Assembly (NCBI RefSeq): GCF_017676385.1
Contig: NZ_JAFFZN010000009.1
Span: 62,001 to 126,000 of the forward strand
Origin: Streptomyces spirodelae
GTDB taxonomy: Bacteria > Actinomycetota > Actinomycetes > Streptomycetales > Streptomycetaceae
Reading direction: 5' to 3'
Length of the DNA stretch: 64,000 bases
Below the pieces are notes generated by a model. It did not search any database and was not told the origin of the DNA. It saw only the letters and a program-made list of their open reading frames with translations. Within the stretch, counting starts at the first letter, position 1; the number at the start of each line of letters is the position of its first letter. Below are positions 1-8,697 of the stretch, piece after piece. The position numbers were made by a program, and so were the translations under genes.

Positions 1-357
1 CTCGTAGCGGTCCACCGGCGCCCACGCCCAGCCCGGCTGCGCGGCCAGCACCGTCAGTCGGCCCAGGTCCGGCACCAGCCGCAGGTCTCCGTCCGGGCCG
101 CCGAGGTGCTCACTCGCGGTCATCGAGTCGTCGACGAGGTAGACATCGAAGCAGGGGGACATGCCCACGCCCGCGCCGACGGCCTGGGGCAGCCGGTTTG
201 CCGGCACGGCCTTGACGCGGGTGAGCCCCGCGTTGTCCACCCAGGTGAGCGCCGTACCGTGCACCCCGGCCCCGGCCAGCCGTGCCGCCGCTCCGCGGGC
301 CCGCTCCTCGGCGGGTCCGCTCCGTGGGCCCTGCCGCCCGTGCTGCTGACCCGTCAT
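1..357 (-). CDS. Glutamine synthetase family protein, N-terminal part
   Basis: This is the first 119 codons of a minus-strand gene that continues beyond the left edge. It starts at an ATG at 357. The stretch W-V-D-N-A-G followed by TRVKAVP, then GVGMSPCFDVYLVDD and a proline/aspartate-rich segment ending VDRYE, matches the beta-grasp N-terminal domain of glutamine synthetase-like enzymes. In Streptomyces such paralogues often act as gamma-glutamyl-polyamine or ethanolamine ligases rather than as true GlnA. The ATP-binding catalytic domain is outside the window, so substrate cannot be judged. The family call rests on motif recognition from memory, not on a search. Confidence 0.75.
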   Translation of the reverse strand, partial: MTGQQHGRQGPRSGPAEERARGAAARLAGAGVHGTALTWVDNAGLTRVKAVPANRLPQAVGAGVGMSPCFDVYLVDDSMTASEHLGGPDGDLRLVPDLGRLTVLAAQPGWAWAPVDRYE

Positions 358-660
358 GTCCGCTTCCGGCCGCGCCGAGGTGCGCGCGGCTGATGCCGGA
401 CCGCGCCGTTTGGTTCCCATGAACGAGGCGTTTACTCCCCCTTCGCGATCAGGGCAAGTCGGCGTGCGCTGGGGCCTCCGCATTTCGCTCCCGACCCACT
501 CCACGGCGGCGCCGCGGATGTGCCAACGGCAAGAAGCCTGGGTACGAGGTGCCTGACTCCGGGGGTAGTTGGGCAGGTACCCCCATGAGGCCACATCGGA
601 GCGGGGAGGGAAACTTGGAAGGTGGCGAGACCAATGCGGCTACGGTACGGGAGCAGCGGT
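358..660. other. Divergent intergenic region
   Basis: This 303-bp gap separates the divergent glutamine synthetase-like gene from the DUF5753 regulator. Apart from the inverted repeat at 561-584 and a GGGAG ribosome-binding site at 649-653, I see nothing definite. If the regulator instead starts at the upstream GTG at 622, about 40 bp of this gap would be coding. Confidence 0.5.
561..584. promoter_or_regulatory. Inverted repeat upstream of the DUF5753 regulator
   Basis: GGGGGTA at 561-567 and TACCCCC at 578-584 form a perfect 7-bp inverted repeat with a 10-nt spacer. It lies about 75 bp upstream of the regulator start. It could be an operator for the XRE protein or a hairpin in the 5' leader. 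No poly-T tract follows, so it does not look like a simple intrinsic terminator. Confidence 0.4.
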
Positions 661-1641
661 ATGCGCATCACTGACGTCACTGGCGGTGAAGCGGCCGCCA
701 GAGACGCCGAGCACGACGGTACGGCGGAGGGGCACGACGGTACGGCGGAGGGAGGTGGCGCGTCCCCTGCGGTGCCCCGGATGGTGCTGGGTATCCGCCT
801 GCGGAGACTGCGCGAGGCACAGTACATATCGCGCCGGGAGGCCGCCGAGGCCATCCGGGTGACCCACCAGCGGATACAGGACCTGGAACAGGGACGCATC
901 GGCTGCGCCCTGCGGGATGTCGCGGATCTGCTCACCATCTACGGGGTGACGGACGAGAGCGAGCGCGCGGTACTGACCGCGCTGGCCCAACAGGCCAACA
1001 CGCCCGGCTGGTGGCACTCCTTCCAGGGAGTCGTCCCGCGCTGGCTGCACACCTTCCTGGGGCTGGAGCAGGCGGCCAGCGTGATCCGCACCTACGAGGT
1101 GCAGTTCGTGCCCGGCCTTTTGCAGACCGCCGAATACGCCCGCGCCGTCATCGAACTGCTCCACGACGAGGAGCCCGAGGCCGGGATACAGCGGCGGGTG
1201 GACCTGCGCATGCGCCGCCAGCAGATCCTCTACGGCCCGCGCGCCCCGCACGTGTGGGCGGTCATCGACGAGGCCGCGCTGCGCCGCCCCGTGGGTGGAG
1301 CGGCCACGATGCGGGCGCAGCTGCGGCATTTGAGCGCGATGAGCGAACTGCCGCACGTGACGGTCCAGATCATGCCGTTCAGCGCGGGCGGACACGCAGC
1401 AGCGGGAGGCCCCGTCACGCTGCTGCGGCTCCCCGAGAGCGAACTGCCCGACATCGTGTATCTGGAGCAGCTGCACAGCGCCACCTATTTCGAGGACGAC
1501 GCCGACATCGAGGCGTACCGCCGGGTCACCGACCGCCTGGTGACCCGTGCGATGCCGCCGTCCCGGACCCGGGACATGCTCAGGGAACTCGCCGAGGAGC
1601 TGCCCGACGACGAGCCCGTGCGGCACTTCGCGGGCCGGTAG
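661..1641 (+). CDS. XRE-family regulator with DUF5753 effector domain
   Basis: A 326-residue DNA-binding regulator. A helix-turn-helix domain (LRRLREAQYISRREAAEAI ... RIQDLEQGRIG) lies roughly at residues 45-95. It is followed by a DUF5753 domain starting near the VQFVPGLLQTAEYARAVI motif, which is highly typical of the Streptomyces XRE-DUF5753 class. The ATG at 661 was chosen because GGGAG lies 7 nt upstream; a GTG at 622 is an alternative. The N-terminus before the HTH holds a 7-residue tandem repeat (HDGTAEG), from a 21-bp DNA duplication at 711-751. These proteins usually pair with a DUF397 protein. None is adjacent here, so this copy is an orphan. Targets are unknown. Confidence 0.85.
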   Translation: MRITDVTGGEAAARDAEHDGTAEGHDGTAEGGGASPAVPRMVLGIRLRRLREAQYISRREAAEAIRVTHQRIQDLEQGRIGCALRDVADLLTIYGVTDESERAVLTALAQQANTPGWWHSFQGVVPRWLHTFLGLEQAASVIRTYEVQFVPGLLQTAEYARAVIELLHDEEPEAGIQRRVDLRMRRQQILYGPRAPHVWAVIDEAALRRPVGGAATMRAQLRHLSAMSELPHVTVQIMPFSAGGHAAAGGPVTLLRLPESELPDIVYLEQLHSATYFEDDADIEAYRRVTDRLVTRAMPPSRTRDMLRELAEELPDDEPVRHFAGR

Positions 1642-1692
1642 AGGTGTACCCGGCCGGCTGCGCCCACCCCCCCCCGGGCCCTCTCCGCGCAG

Positions 1693-2943
1693 TCAGCCCG
1701 CATCCGGTACGCGTTCGAACACGGCGGCCAGGCCCTGGCCGCCACCGATGCACATCGTCTCCAGGCCGTAGCGGGCGCCACCGCGCCGCATCTCGTGTGC
1801 CAGCGTCGCGAGGATGCGCGCCCCGGTGGCGCCCACGGGGTGGCCCAGCGAGATTCCGGAGCCGTTGACGTTGATCCGCTGCTCGTGGTCCCGCTCGGTC
1901 AGGCCGAGTGCGCGGGTGCAGGCGAGAACCTGCGCTGCGAACGCCTCGTTCAGCTCGATCAGATCCATCTCCGCCAGACCGAGCCCGGCCTTGGCGAGCG
2001 CGTCCCTGGTGGCCTGTACCGGGCCGAGGCCCATGGTCGCAGCGGGCACTCCGGCGCGGGCGAAGGAGACCAGCCGCACCACCGGACGCAGCCCCAGCCG
2101 TTCGGCGGTGGCCGCACCGGTCACCAGGCAGGCGGCCGCCGCGTCGTTCTGCCCGCTGGCGTTTCCGGCGGTCACGGTGGCCTCCGGGTCCTCGCCGAGC
2201 CGTACGGGCCGCAGCCCGGCGAGCTGTTCGGCGGTGGTGTCCGCGCGTGGGTGCTCGTCGGTCCCGACGCGCGTCTCGCCTTTGCGGGTGCGTACGGTCA
2301 CCGGCACCGTCTCCGCCTCGAACGTGCCCTCGGCCAGCGCCCGTGCGGCGCGCTGCTGGGAGCGGAGTGCCAGCGCGTCCTGCTCCTCGCGGCTGACGGA
2401 GAACTCCCGGCGCAGGTTCTCCGCGGTCTCGATCATCCCGCCGGGCACCGGGTGGTGGACGCCGCCCGCGGTGACCCGGCCGCGGGCGAGCGAGTCGTGC
2501 AGCGTCAGCCCCGGTCCCTTGATGCCCCAGCGTCCCTCGTGCGTGTAGTACGGCGCCGCGCTCATCACCTCGGTGCCGCCCGCGATGACGACCTCGCTGA
2601 ACCCGGCCCGTATCTGCATCGCCGCGTCCAGCACCGCCTGGAGGCCGGAGCCGCAGCGCCGGTCGACCTGGGTGCCCGTCACCGACTGCGGCAGCCCGGC
2701 GTCCAACGCCGCGACCCGGCCGAGCGCCGGCGCCTCCGAGGTGGGGTAGGAGTGCCCGAGGATCACCTCGTCGACCCGCTCGGGATCGATGCCTGTACGC
2801 GTCACGATCTCGGAGATCAGCAGTGCTGCCAGCTCCTGTGGGCGCTGCCCGGCCAGCGCGCCGCCGAACCGGCCGATGGGGGTGCGCAGGGGTTCGCAGA
2901 TGACGATGTCGGCGCTGTCGGAACCGACTGGGCTACCTGTCAT
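1693..2943 (-). CDS. Acetyl-CoA C-acyltransferase (thiolase)
   Basis: A 416-residue thiolase, the usual family length. The acylated nucleophile is Cys97 in DRRCGSG. His368 lies in NVNGSGISLGHPVGATGAR, and the second active-site Cys398 in MCIGGGQG. It would catalyse thiolytic cleavage of 3-ketoacyl-CoA, or the reverse condensation, in the cytoplasm. Its start overlaps the end of the LysR gene by 11 bp, so regulator and enzyme are co-transcribed. Across the shared promoter region sit a 3-hydroxyacyl-CoA dehydrogenase and an acyl-CoA dehydrogenase, which together supply the other steps of a beta-oxidation spiral (only the enoyl-CoA hydratase is missing). Substrate chain length cannot be read from the sequence. 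Confidence 0.93.
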   Translation of the reverse strand: MTGSPVGSDSADIVICEPLRTPIGRFGGALAGQRPQELAALLISEIVTRTGIDPERVDEVILGHSYPTSEAPALGRVAALDAGLPQSVTGTQVDRRCGSGLQAVLDAAMQIRAGFSEVVIAGGTEVMSAAPYYTHEGRWGIKGPGLTLHDSLARGRVTAGGVHHPVPGGMIETAENLRREFSVSREEQDALALRSQQRAARALAEGTFEAETVPVTVRTRKGETRVGTDEHPRADTTAEQLAGLRPVRLGEDPEATVTAGNASGQNDAAAACLVTGAATAERLGLRPVVRLVSFARAGVPAATMGLGPVQATRDALAKAGLGLAEMDLIELNEAFAAQVLACTRALGLTERDHEQRINVNGSGISLGHPVGATGARILATLAHEMRRGGARYGLETMCIGGGQGLAAVFERVPDAG

Positions 2944-3862
2944 GCTGTGGCCTTTCCGAGGGGGAGTCAGCTGGCGGAGCGGGCAGGACGTCGTGGGCCA
3001 CCTCCAGCACGCTGTGCAGCGCGGCCGACGGGTTGTCCGCGCGCCAGGCGAGCGCCGAGCGGAGCACCACGGGCGGCCCGGCGAGCGGGCGGTAGGCCAG
3101 GCCCGTCTGCTGGATATGGGTGCAGGAGGTGAGCGTGAGGGTGACCCCGACTCCCATCGCCACCAGCGCGAGGATGGTGTACGAGTCGGGCGCCTCCTGA
3201 ACGACGCGCGGGATGTGCCCGGCGCGTTCGCAGGTCTGGAACGTCACATCGCGCAGGCTGGAGCCGGCGTCTGCCGGGAAGCTGACGAACGGCTCGCCCG
3301 CCAGGTCCGCGACGTCCACCCGCTCCTGCCGGGCCAGCGGATGGTCGGCGGCGAGCGCGCAGATCAGCTCCTCCTCGGCGATCACCCGGGTCGCCACGCC
3401 CGGCCTGGTCACCGGCAGCCGTACGAAGCCCAGGTCGAGGGAGCCCTCGGCGACCCTGGCCAGGGCCCGGTTGGCGTAGTTCTGGCCCTGCATCACCAGC
3501 TCGATACCCGGGTGCGCGGTGCGCACGGCGCGGGTCAGCAGGGGGAGGGTGGTGTGGCTGGACGCTCCCGCGAACCCCACGCTGACCCGCCCGAACTCGC
3601 CGCGCCCGGCGGCCTTGGCGACCCGGGTGGCGGCGTCCAGGTCGGCGAGCACCTTGCGGACCGGGGCCAGGAAGGACTCACCGGCGCTGGTCAGCCGTAC
3701 CGAGCGGGTACTGCGCTCGAACAGCTGGACGCCCAGCTCCTTCTCCAGCTGGCGGATCTGCTGGCTGAGTGGCGGCTGGGCCATGTGCAGCCGCTTGGCG
3801 GCCCGTCCGAAGTGCAACTCCTCGGCCACGGCGACGAACGCGGCGAGGTAGCGCAGTTCCAC
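2933..3862 (-). CDS. LysR-family transcriptional regulator
   Basis: A 309-residue LysR protein. The winged HTH at residues 1-60 (MELRYLAAFVAVAEELHFGR, AQPPLSQQIRQLEKELG) is followed by the periplasmic-binding-fold effector domain. It starts at GTG 3862. Its stop lies 11 bp inside the thiolase gene, indicating translational coupling. It diverges from the 3-hydroxyacyl-CoA dehydrogenase gene, the standard LysR arrangement for controlling both itself and the opposite unit. The likely inducer is a CoA thioester or free acid of the pathway, but that is inference from neighbours. Confidence 0.92.
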   Translation of the reverse strand: MELRYLAAFVAVAEELHFGRAAKRLHMAQPPLSQQIRQLEKELGVQLFERSTRSVRLTSAGESFLAPVRKVLADLDAATRVAKAAGRGEFGRVSVGFAGASSHTTLPLLTRAVRTAHPGIELVMQGQNYANRALARVAEGSLDLGFVRLPVTRPGVATRVIAEEELICALAADHPLARQERVDVADLAGEPFVSFPADAGSSLRDVTFQTCERAGHIPRVVQEAPDSYTILALVAMGVGVTLTLTSCTHIQQTGLAYRPLAGPPVVLRSALAWRADNPSAALHSVLEVAHDVLPAPPADSPSERPQHDR

Positions 3863-3901
3863 GGCGGGCTCACTTTCGCGGGGACGGGCCCGGTGGGCCG
3901 G

Positions 3902-3956
3902 CTGATCTGTCGCTTGTCTGTCGCTCGTACTGATCTGTTGCTCGTCTTAAAAAGAC
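3902..3956. promoter_or_regulatory. Repeats in the LysR divergent promoter
   Basis: Three near-identical direct repeats occur between the divergent genes: TCTGTCGCT at 3906 and 3917, and TCTGTTGCT at 3934. Two of them sit inside longer CTGATCTGT copies 28 bp apart. Just beyond is an AT-rich dyad, GTCTT-AAA-AAGAC, at 3944-3956, followed by the AT-rich stretch TCTAATTTGG that stands out in this GC-rich DNA. This is where a LysR box and the promoters are expected. Confidence 0.5.
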
Positions 3957-4032
3957 TCTAATTTGGTATTGGACGCAGATCAATGGTCGCTGACAGCGTG
4001 GAACCGCGCGCACCGAGGAGAGGGAGCCGTTC

Positions 4033-5532
4033 ATGCGGATCAGGGTCGTGGGAGCCGGCACCATGGGCCGTGGCATCGCACAGTGGGCCGTCACGGCGGG
4101 ACACACGGTCGAACTCGCCGACGCGCGGCCCGAGGCGGTGGCCGACGCGGTCGCGTTCGTCCACGCCATGCTGGAGCGTGCGGTGGCCAAGGGCCGGACG
4201 AGCCGCGCGGCGGCCGACCGCGCGCGAGCGGCGCTGGTACCGCTGGACTCCCCGTACGACGCCGCGAGCGGCAGCGCCCACGACGGCACGGCCCCCGAAC
4301 TGGTCATCGAGGCGGTGCTGGAGGACCTCGACGTCAAGGTGGAGCTGTTCACCGGTCTGGAGCGGACGCTGCCCGCCGCAACGGTCTTCGCGACCAACAC
4401 CTCGTCGCTGTCCGTCACCCGGATCGGCGCCCGGCTCGACGACCCCGGGCGGCTGGCCGGGCTGCACTTCTTCAACCCCGTCCCGCTGATGAAACTCGTC
4501 GAGGTGGTGCCCGGCACCGCCACCCGGGCGGGCGTGACCGAGCTGCTGACCGCCCTGGTGGCGGACTCCGGGCACCGCCCGGTCACGGTGGCCGACACCC
4601 CCGGCTTCCTCGTCAACCACGCCGGACGCGGCCTGGTGACCGAGGCCTTCGCGCTGCTGGAGGAGTCCGTCGCCGGTCACCCGGCCCTCGACCGGATCGC
4701 GCGTGACGTACTCGGGCTGCGCATGGGCCCGTTCGAACTGATGGACCTGACGGGGCTGGATGTGACGGCCTCGGTGATGGACACCGTCTGGGACGGCTTC
4801 CGCCACGCCGACCGGCTCCGCCCCTCCTACCTGCCGGCCAACCGTCTCGCGGCCGGGCTCTACGGGCGCAAGTCCCGGCGGGGCTTCTACGCGTACGGCG
4901 AGGGAGAGGCGGGGCCCTCGCTCCCGGAGCCCCTGATCGAGGGCGGCGACCCCGCGCGTGCCGTACGGGTCACGGGCTCCGAACTGGCGGCGCCGGCCAC
5001 GCCGCACGAGCCCGGTGACGACGCGCTGGTCCTGGTGCCGACCTGGGGCACCTCGGTCGCGGCCGCCGTCGCCGAGCAGGGGCTGCCCGCCGAACGCACC
5101 CTGGGGGTCGACCCGCTGTCGCTGGACACCCCGCGCCGGGTGCTGGCCATCACCCCCGCGACAGGCGAGGACGCCGTACGGGACGCCGTGGCCGTGCTCG
5201 CCCGGGACGGTCACGCGGTCACCGTCGTACGGGACACCGCGGGCTCGGTCGCGCAGCGGCTGCTCGCCTCCATCGTGAACGTCGCCACCGGTATCGCCGA
5301 GCGCGGTATCGCGGAGCCGGACGACATCGACGTGGCCGTCACCCTCGGCCTCGGCTATCCGCGCGGGCCGCTGGCCTGGGGCGACGGGGTGTGTGCTGCG
5401 CGCATGCTCACCCTGCTGCGGGCTCTCCACACGGAGACGGGCGACCCGCGCTACCGGCCCACCCCGTGGCTCACCCACCGCGCGTGCCTGGGCCTGCCGC
5501 TGAGCACACCGATGCCGCGCCTGCCGGAATGA
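4033..5532 (+). CDS. 3-hydroxyacyl-CoA dehydrogenase
   Basis: A 499-residue cytoplasmic NAD-dependent dehydrogenase. The Rossmann fold begins at residue 3 with VVGAGTMGRGIAQW. The HFFNPVPLMKLVEVV motif carries the catalytic His. A first C-terminal helical domain (around residues 185-285) ends in GLYGRKSRRGFYAY, and a second related domain occupies roughly residues 390-495. This is the double-domain architecture of PaaH/PaaC-type enzymes that oxidise 3-hydroxybutyryl- or 3-hydroxyadipyl-CoA. There is no enoyl-CoA hydratase domain, so it is not a FadB-type fusion. It is first in a two-gene unit with the acyl-CoA dehydrogenase (45-bp gap) and is probably under the divergent LysR regulator. Confidence 0.92.
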   Translation: MRIRVVGAGTMGRGIAQWAVTAGHTVELADARPEAVADAVAFVHAMLERAVAKGRTSRAAADRARAALVPLDSPYDAASGSAHDGTAPELVIEAVLEDLDVKVELFTGLERTLPAATVFATNTSSLSVTRIGARLDDPGRLAGLHFFNPVPLMKLVEVVPGTATRAGVTELLTALVADSGHRPVTVADTPGFLVNHAGRGLVTEAFALLEESVAGHPALDRIARDVLGLRMGPFELMDLTGLDVTASVMDTVWDGFRHADRLRPSYLPANRLAAGLYGRKSRRGFYAYGEGEAGPSLPEPLIEGGDPARAVRVTGSELAAPATPHEPGDDALVLVPTWGTSVAAAVAEQGLPAERTLGVDPLSLDTPRRVLAITPATGEDAVRDAVAVLARDGHAVTVVRDTAGSVAQRLLASIVNVATGIAERGIAEPDDIDVAVTLGLGYPRGPLAWGDGVCAARMLTLLRALHTETGDPRYRPTPWLTHRACLGLPLSTPMPRLPE

Positions 5533-5577
5533 GGATGCGCTTTCCGGACGGGGAGCCGAGAAGAGGAGAGGGAGCAC

Positions 5578-6738
5578 ATGGACCAGCGCGATTTCGGGCT
5601 CAGCGAGACCCAGCGGGACTTCCGTGCCATGGCGCGGGACTTCACCGAGCGTGAGGTCGTCCCGCACGCCAGGGACTGGGACCGCGCGGAAGCGGTGGAC
5701 CCCGCGATACCCGGGCGGCTGGGGGAGCTCGGATTCCTCGGTCTGACGCTGCCGGAGGAGTACGGCGGCACACCCGCCGACATGCTCTCCTACACGGTGG
5801 TCACCGAGGAACTGGGCCGCGGCGACTCCTCGGTCCGCGGCATCGTCTCCGTCTCGCTGGGACTGGTCGCCAAGACGATCGCCGCGCACGGCACCGAGGA
5901 GCAGCAGCGGCAGTGGCTGCCACGGCTCGCCGGCGGTGAGTCGCTGGGCTGCTTCGGGCTCACCGAGCCCGGGACCGGCTCCGACGCGGGCTCGCTCCGT
6001 ACCCGGGCCCGGCGGGACGGCGGGGACTGGATCCTCGACGGCGCCAAGACGTTCATCACCAACGGCACCGTCGCCGATGTGGCCCTCACCTTCGCCCGCA
6101 CGAGCGAGGACGGCATCACCGCTTTCCTGGTACCGACCGAGGCGCCGGGCTTCACCGCGACCGGCATCCACGGCAAGCTCGGGCTGCGCGGGCAGGCCAC
6201 CGCCGAACTGGCCTACGACGGCGTGCGGGTGCCCGACTCGGCGCGCCTCGGCGGGGTCGGCAAGGGTCTCGGTATCGCGCTGGGCGCGCTCTCCCGCGGC
6301 CGGATCTCGGTGGCGGCCGGCTCGGTGGGGCTCGCGCAGGGGGCGCTCGACGCGGCCGTGCGCTATGCCACCGAGCGCGAGCAGTTCGGCAGGCCGGTCG
6401 CCTCCTTCCAGTTGGTGCAGGAGCTGCTGGCGGAGTCGGAGGTGGACATCCGCGCGGCGCGGCTGCTGACGTACCAGGTCGCGCGGATGGCGGACGCGGG
6501 CGCCACGCCGAGGCAGTACGCCACCGAGGCCTCGGTCGCCAAGTACCACGCGAGCGAGACGGCCGTGAAGGTCAGCAACAACTGTCTGCAGACCTTCGGC
6601 GGCTACGGGTTCATCGACGAGTACCCGGCGGGCAAGTACCTGCGGGACGCCCGCGTGCTCACGCTCTACGAGGGCACCAGCCAGGTGCAGAAGCTGATCA
6701 TCGGCCGGGCGCTGACCGGGATCGACGCCATGACCTGA
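5578..6738 (+). CDS. Acyl-CoA dehydrogenase
   Basis: A 386-residue FAD-dependent acyl-CoA dehydrogenase that introduces the alpha-beta double bond in acyl-CoA and passes electrons to ETF. Signature 1 (CFGLTEPGTGSDAGSLRTRA) and the C-terminal TLYEGTSQVQKLIIGRAL segment carrying the catalytic Glu are both present. The start follows a GAGAGGGAG ribosome-binding site. Length and motifs resemble short-chain/butyryl-CoA dehydrogenases. With the upstream dehydrogenase and the opposite thiolase it forms a degradation cassette. Confidence 0.93.
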   Translation: MDQRDFGLSETQRDFRAMARDFTEREVVPHARDWDRAEAVDPAIPGRLGELGFLGLTLPEEYGGTPADMLSYTVVTEELGRGDSSVRGIVSVSLGLVAKTIAAHGTEEQQRQWLPRLAGGESLGCFGLTEPGTGSDAGSLRTRARRDGGDWILDGAKTFITNGTVADVALTFARTSEDGITAFLVPTEAPGFTATGIHGKLGLRGQATAELAYDGVRVPDSARLGGVGKGLGIALGALSRGRISVAAGSVGLAQGALDAAVRYATEREQFGRPVASFQLVQELLAESEVDIRAARLLTYQVARMADAGATPRQYATEASVAKYHASETAVKVSNNCLQTFGGYGFIDEYPAGKYLRDARVLTLYEGTSQVQKLIIGRALTGIDAMT

Positions 6739-6753
6739 GCGGCGCCGCGGTGG

Positions 6754-8697
6754 TCACCGGACCTGCTGCTCGCTGTAGAGGGACTCGATCTCCTGCGCGT
6801 ACGCCTCGGCCACGGCCTTCCGCTTCACCTTCAGCGACGGGGTCAGCAGGCCGTTCTCCTCGGTGAACTCGCCGTCGACGATGCGGAAGCGGCGGATGGA
6901 CTCGGCCGTCGAGACCGACTCGTTGGCGTAGTCGACGGCCCGCTGCACGGCGGCGACCAGCTCCGGGTCCTCGCACAGCTCGGCGAGCGGTGTGCCGGCG
7001 GGCCGCTTGCGCACCCGCAGCCAGTGCGCGACAGCCTCCGGGTCCAGGGTGACCAGCGCTGCCACGTACCGGCGGCCGTCGCCGACCACCATGCACTGCG
7101 CCACCGGTGGCCGGCTGCGCAGCCGGTCCTCCAGCGGCGCGGGCGAGACGTTCTTGCCGCCGCTGGTGATGAGGATGTCCTTCTTCCGGCCGACGATGGT
7201 CAGATACCCGTCCTCGTCCAGCTCTCCCAGGTCACCGGTGGCGAACCAGCCGTCGGACAGCGCCTCGGCGCTCTCCTCGGGCCGGTTCCAGTACGAGCCG
7301 AAGACGATGCCGCCCTTGACGAGCACCTCGCCGTCGTCCGCGATCCGCACCGCCGTGCCGGGCACCGGGCGGCCGACGGTGCCGGGGCGCGGACCCAGCG
7401 GCGGGGTGACGGTGGCGGCCGCGGTGGTCTCGGTGAGCCCGTAGCCCTCGTAGATGACGACGCCCGCGGCGCAGAAGAACAGACTGAGCCGGCGGTCCAG
7501 CGGTGAACCGCCGCTGATGGCGTAGCGCAGTCTGCCGCCCAGCTCCTTGCGGATGCGCCGGTAGACCAGCAGGTCGTACAGGGCCCAGGCCAGATACAGA
7601 CCGGGCGAGGGGCCCTTGCCGCTGCCCAGGAACTTGTGCAGATACGCCTCGCCGAACCGCACCGCGATCCGGTCGGCGCGGTCGAAGGAGGAGCCGCGCC
7701 CCAGTTTCTCCGCCGTCTCCCGGCCGGTGTCGTGGATCTTCTCGAAGAGGTAGGGCACGCCGACGACGAACGTCGGCCGGTAGGAGCGCAGTTCCGGGCG
7801 GAGCTCGTCCGGCTTGATGCTGGGGCAGTGCCCGAACTCGATCCGCGCCAAAAGGCAGGCGATCTGAATGGTGCGGCCCAGGATGTGCGCCAGCGGCAGG
7901 AAGAGCAGCGTGGCTGCCGTCTGCCCGGTGACCTCCTTGAAGACCGGGTGCAGCAGCTCGACGGTGTTGGCGGCCTCGGCGTGCAGATTGCCGTGACTCA
8001 GCACGCAGCCCTTGGGCCTGCCGGTGGTGCCGGAGGTGTAGCAGAGGGTGGCCGTCGTGTCCGGGCCGAGCCCCGCACGGCGCCGGGTGAGCTCCTCGTC
8101 GGGTATCTCCCGCCCGTCCTCGGCGAGTCGGGCGAGCGCGGGGCTTTCGCCGTCGGCCGGGTCGATACGGAACAGCCGGGGCCGTTCGGGCTGTGCTGCC
8201 AGCGCGGGTTCGGCGGCGGCCGCGTGCTCGGCCGTCTCCACGAGCAGGAAGGCGGCGCCCGAGTCGCGCAGTATCCATGCGATCTGCTCGCTGGAGGAGG
8301 TGGGGTAGAGGGGTACGGTCTGGCCGCCGGCCGCCCAGACGGCGAAGTCCACTACGCACCACTCGTAGCGCGTACGGCACATCAGCCCGACCCGGCCCCC
8401 GGGCCGCAGCCCCGCCGCGATCAGCCCCTTGGCGATGCTTGCGACCTGGCGGGCGAAGTCGGCGGCGGTCACCGGGAGCCACTGGTCCCCGCACTTCCGG
8501 CGGATGACGACCGTATCGGGTGCCTCGGCGGCGTTGGTGAAGGGGAGATCGGCGAGGCTTCCTGAGGTGGTGGGCGCGACCAGGGGCGCGGCACGGGCCT
8601 CGCGTACGGTGCCGCCCTCCTTGATCACTTTCACCGGGCCGCGTGAGTCGATGTCGCCGCGGCGCTTCGCTGTCCTGAGGTCCTTCCAGACGCCCAT
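6754..8697 (-). CDS. Long-chain fatty acyl-CoA synthetase (AMP-forming)
   Basis: A 647-residue adenylate-forming ligase of the FadD15/bacterial ACSL type. The P-loop-like motif YTSGTTGRPKG (around residue 220) and GYGLTETTAA (around 415) are intact. The adenylation motif TGDLGELDEDGYLTIVGRKKD and a C-terminal segment SLKVKRKAV carrying a candidate catalytic Lys also appear. It activates fatty acids to acyl-CoA for the neighbouring beta-oxidation genes, with which it converges (15-bp gap). The first ~50 residues before the domain are non-conserved, and a downstream start within them is possible. Confidence 0.92.
   Translation of the reverse strand: MGVWKDLRTAKRRGDIDSRGPVKVIKEGGTVREARAAPLVAPTTSGSLADLPFTNAAEAPDTVVIRRKCGDQWLPVTAADFARQVASIAKGLIAAGLRPGGRVGLMCRTRYEWCVVDFAVWAAGGQTVPLYPTSSSEQIAWILRDSGAAFLLVETAEHAAAAEPALAAQPERPRLFRIDPADGESPALARLAEDGREIPDEELTRRRAGLGPDTTATLCYTSGTTGRPKGCVLSHGNLHAEAANTVELLHPVFKEVTGQTAATLLFLPLAHILGRTIQIACLLARIEFGHCPSIKPDELRPELRSYRPTFVVGVPYLFEKIHDTGRETAEKLGRGSSFDRADRIAVRFGEAYLHKFLGSGKGPSPGLYLAWALYDLLVYRRIRKELGGRLRYAISGGSPLDRRLSLFFCAAGVVIYEGYGLTETTAAATVTPPLGPRPGTVGRPVPGTAVRIADDGEVLVKGGIVFGSYWNRPEESAEALSDGWFATGDLGELDEDGYLTIVGRKKDILITSGGKNVSPAPLEDRLRSRPPVAQCMVVGDGRRYVAALVTLDPEAVAHWLRVRKRPAGTPLAELCEDPELVAAVQRAVDYANESVSTAESIRRFRIVDGEFTEENGLLTPSLKVKRKAVAEAYAQEIESLYSEQQVR

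Noticed and set aside
3958..6549. Very long minus-strand open frame (863 codons) opposite two acyl-CoA genes
   Set aside because: Its translation is Arg/Gly/Val-rich low complexity with no motif, and both plus-strand genes there have intact catalytic motifs. It is an antisense shadow caused by high GC.
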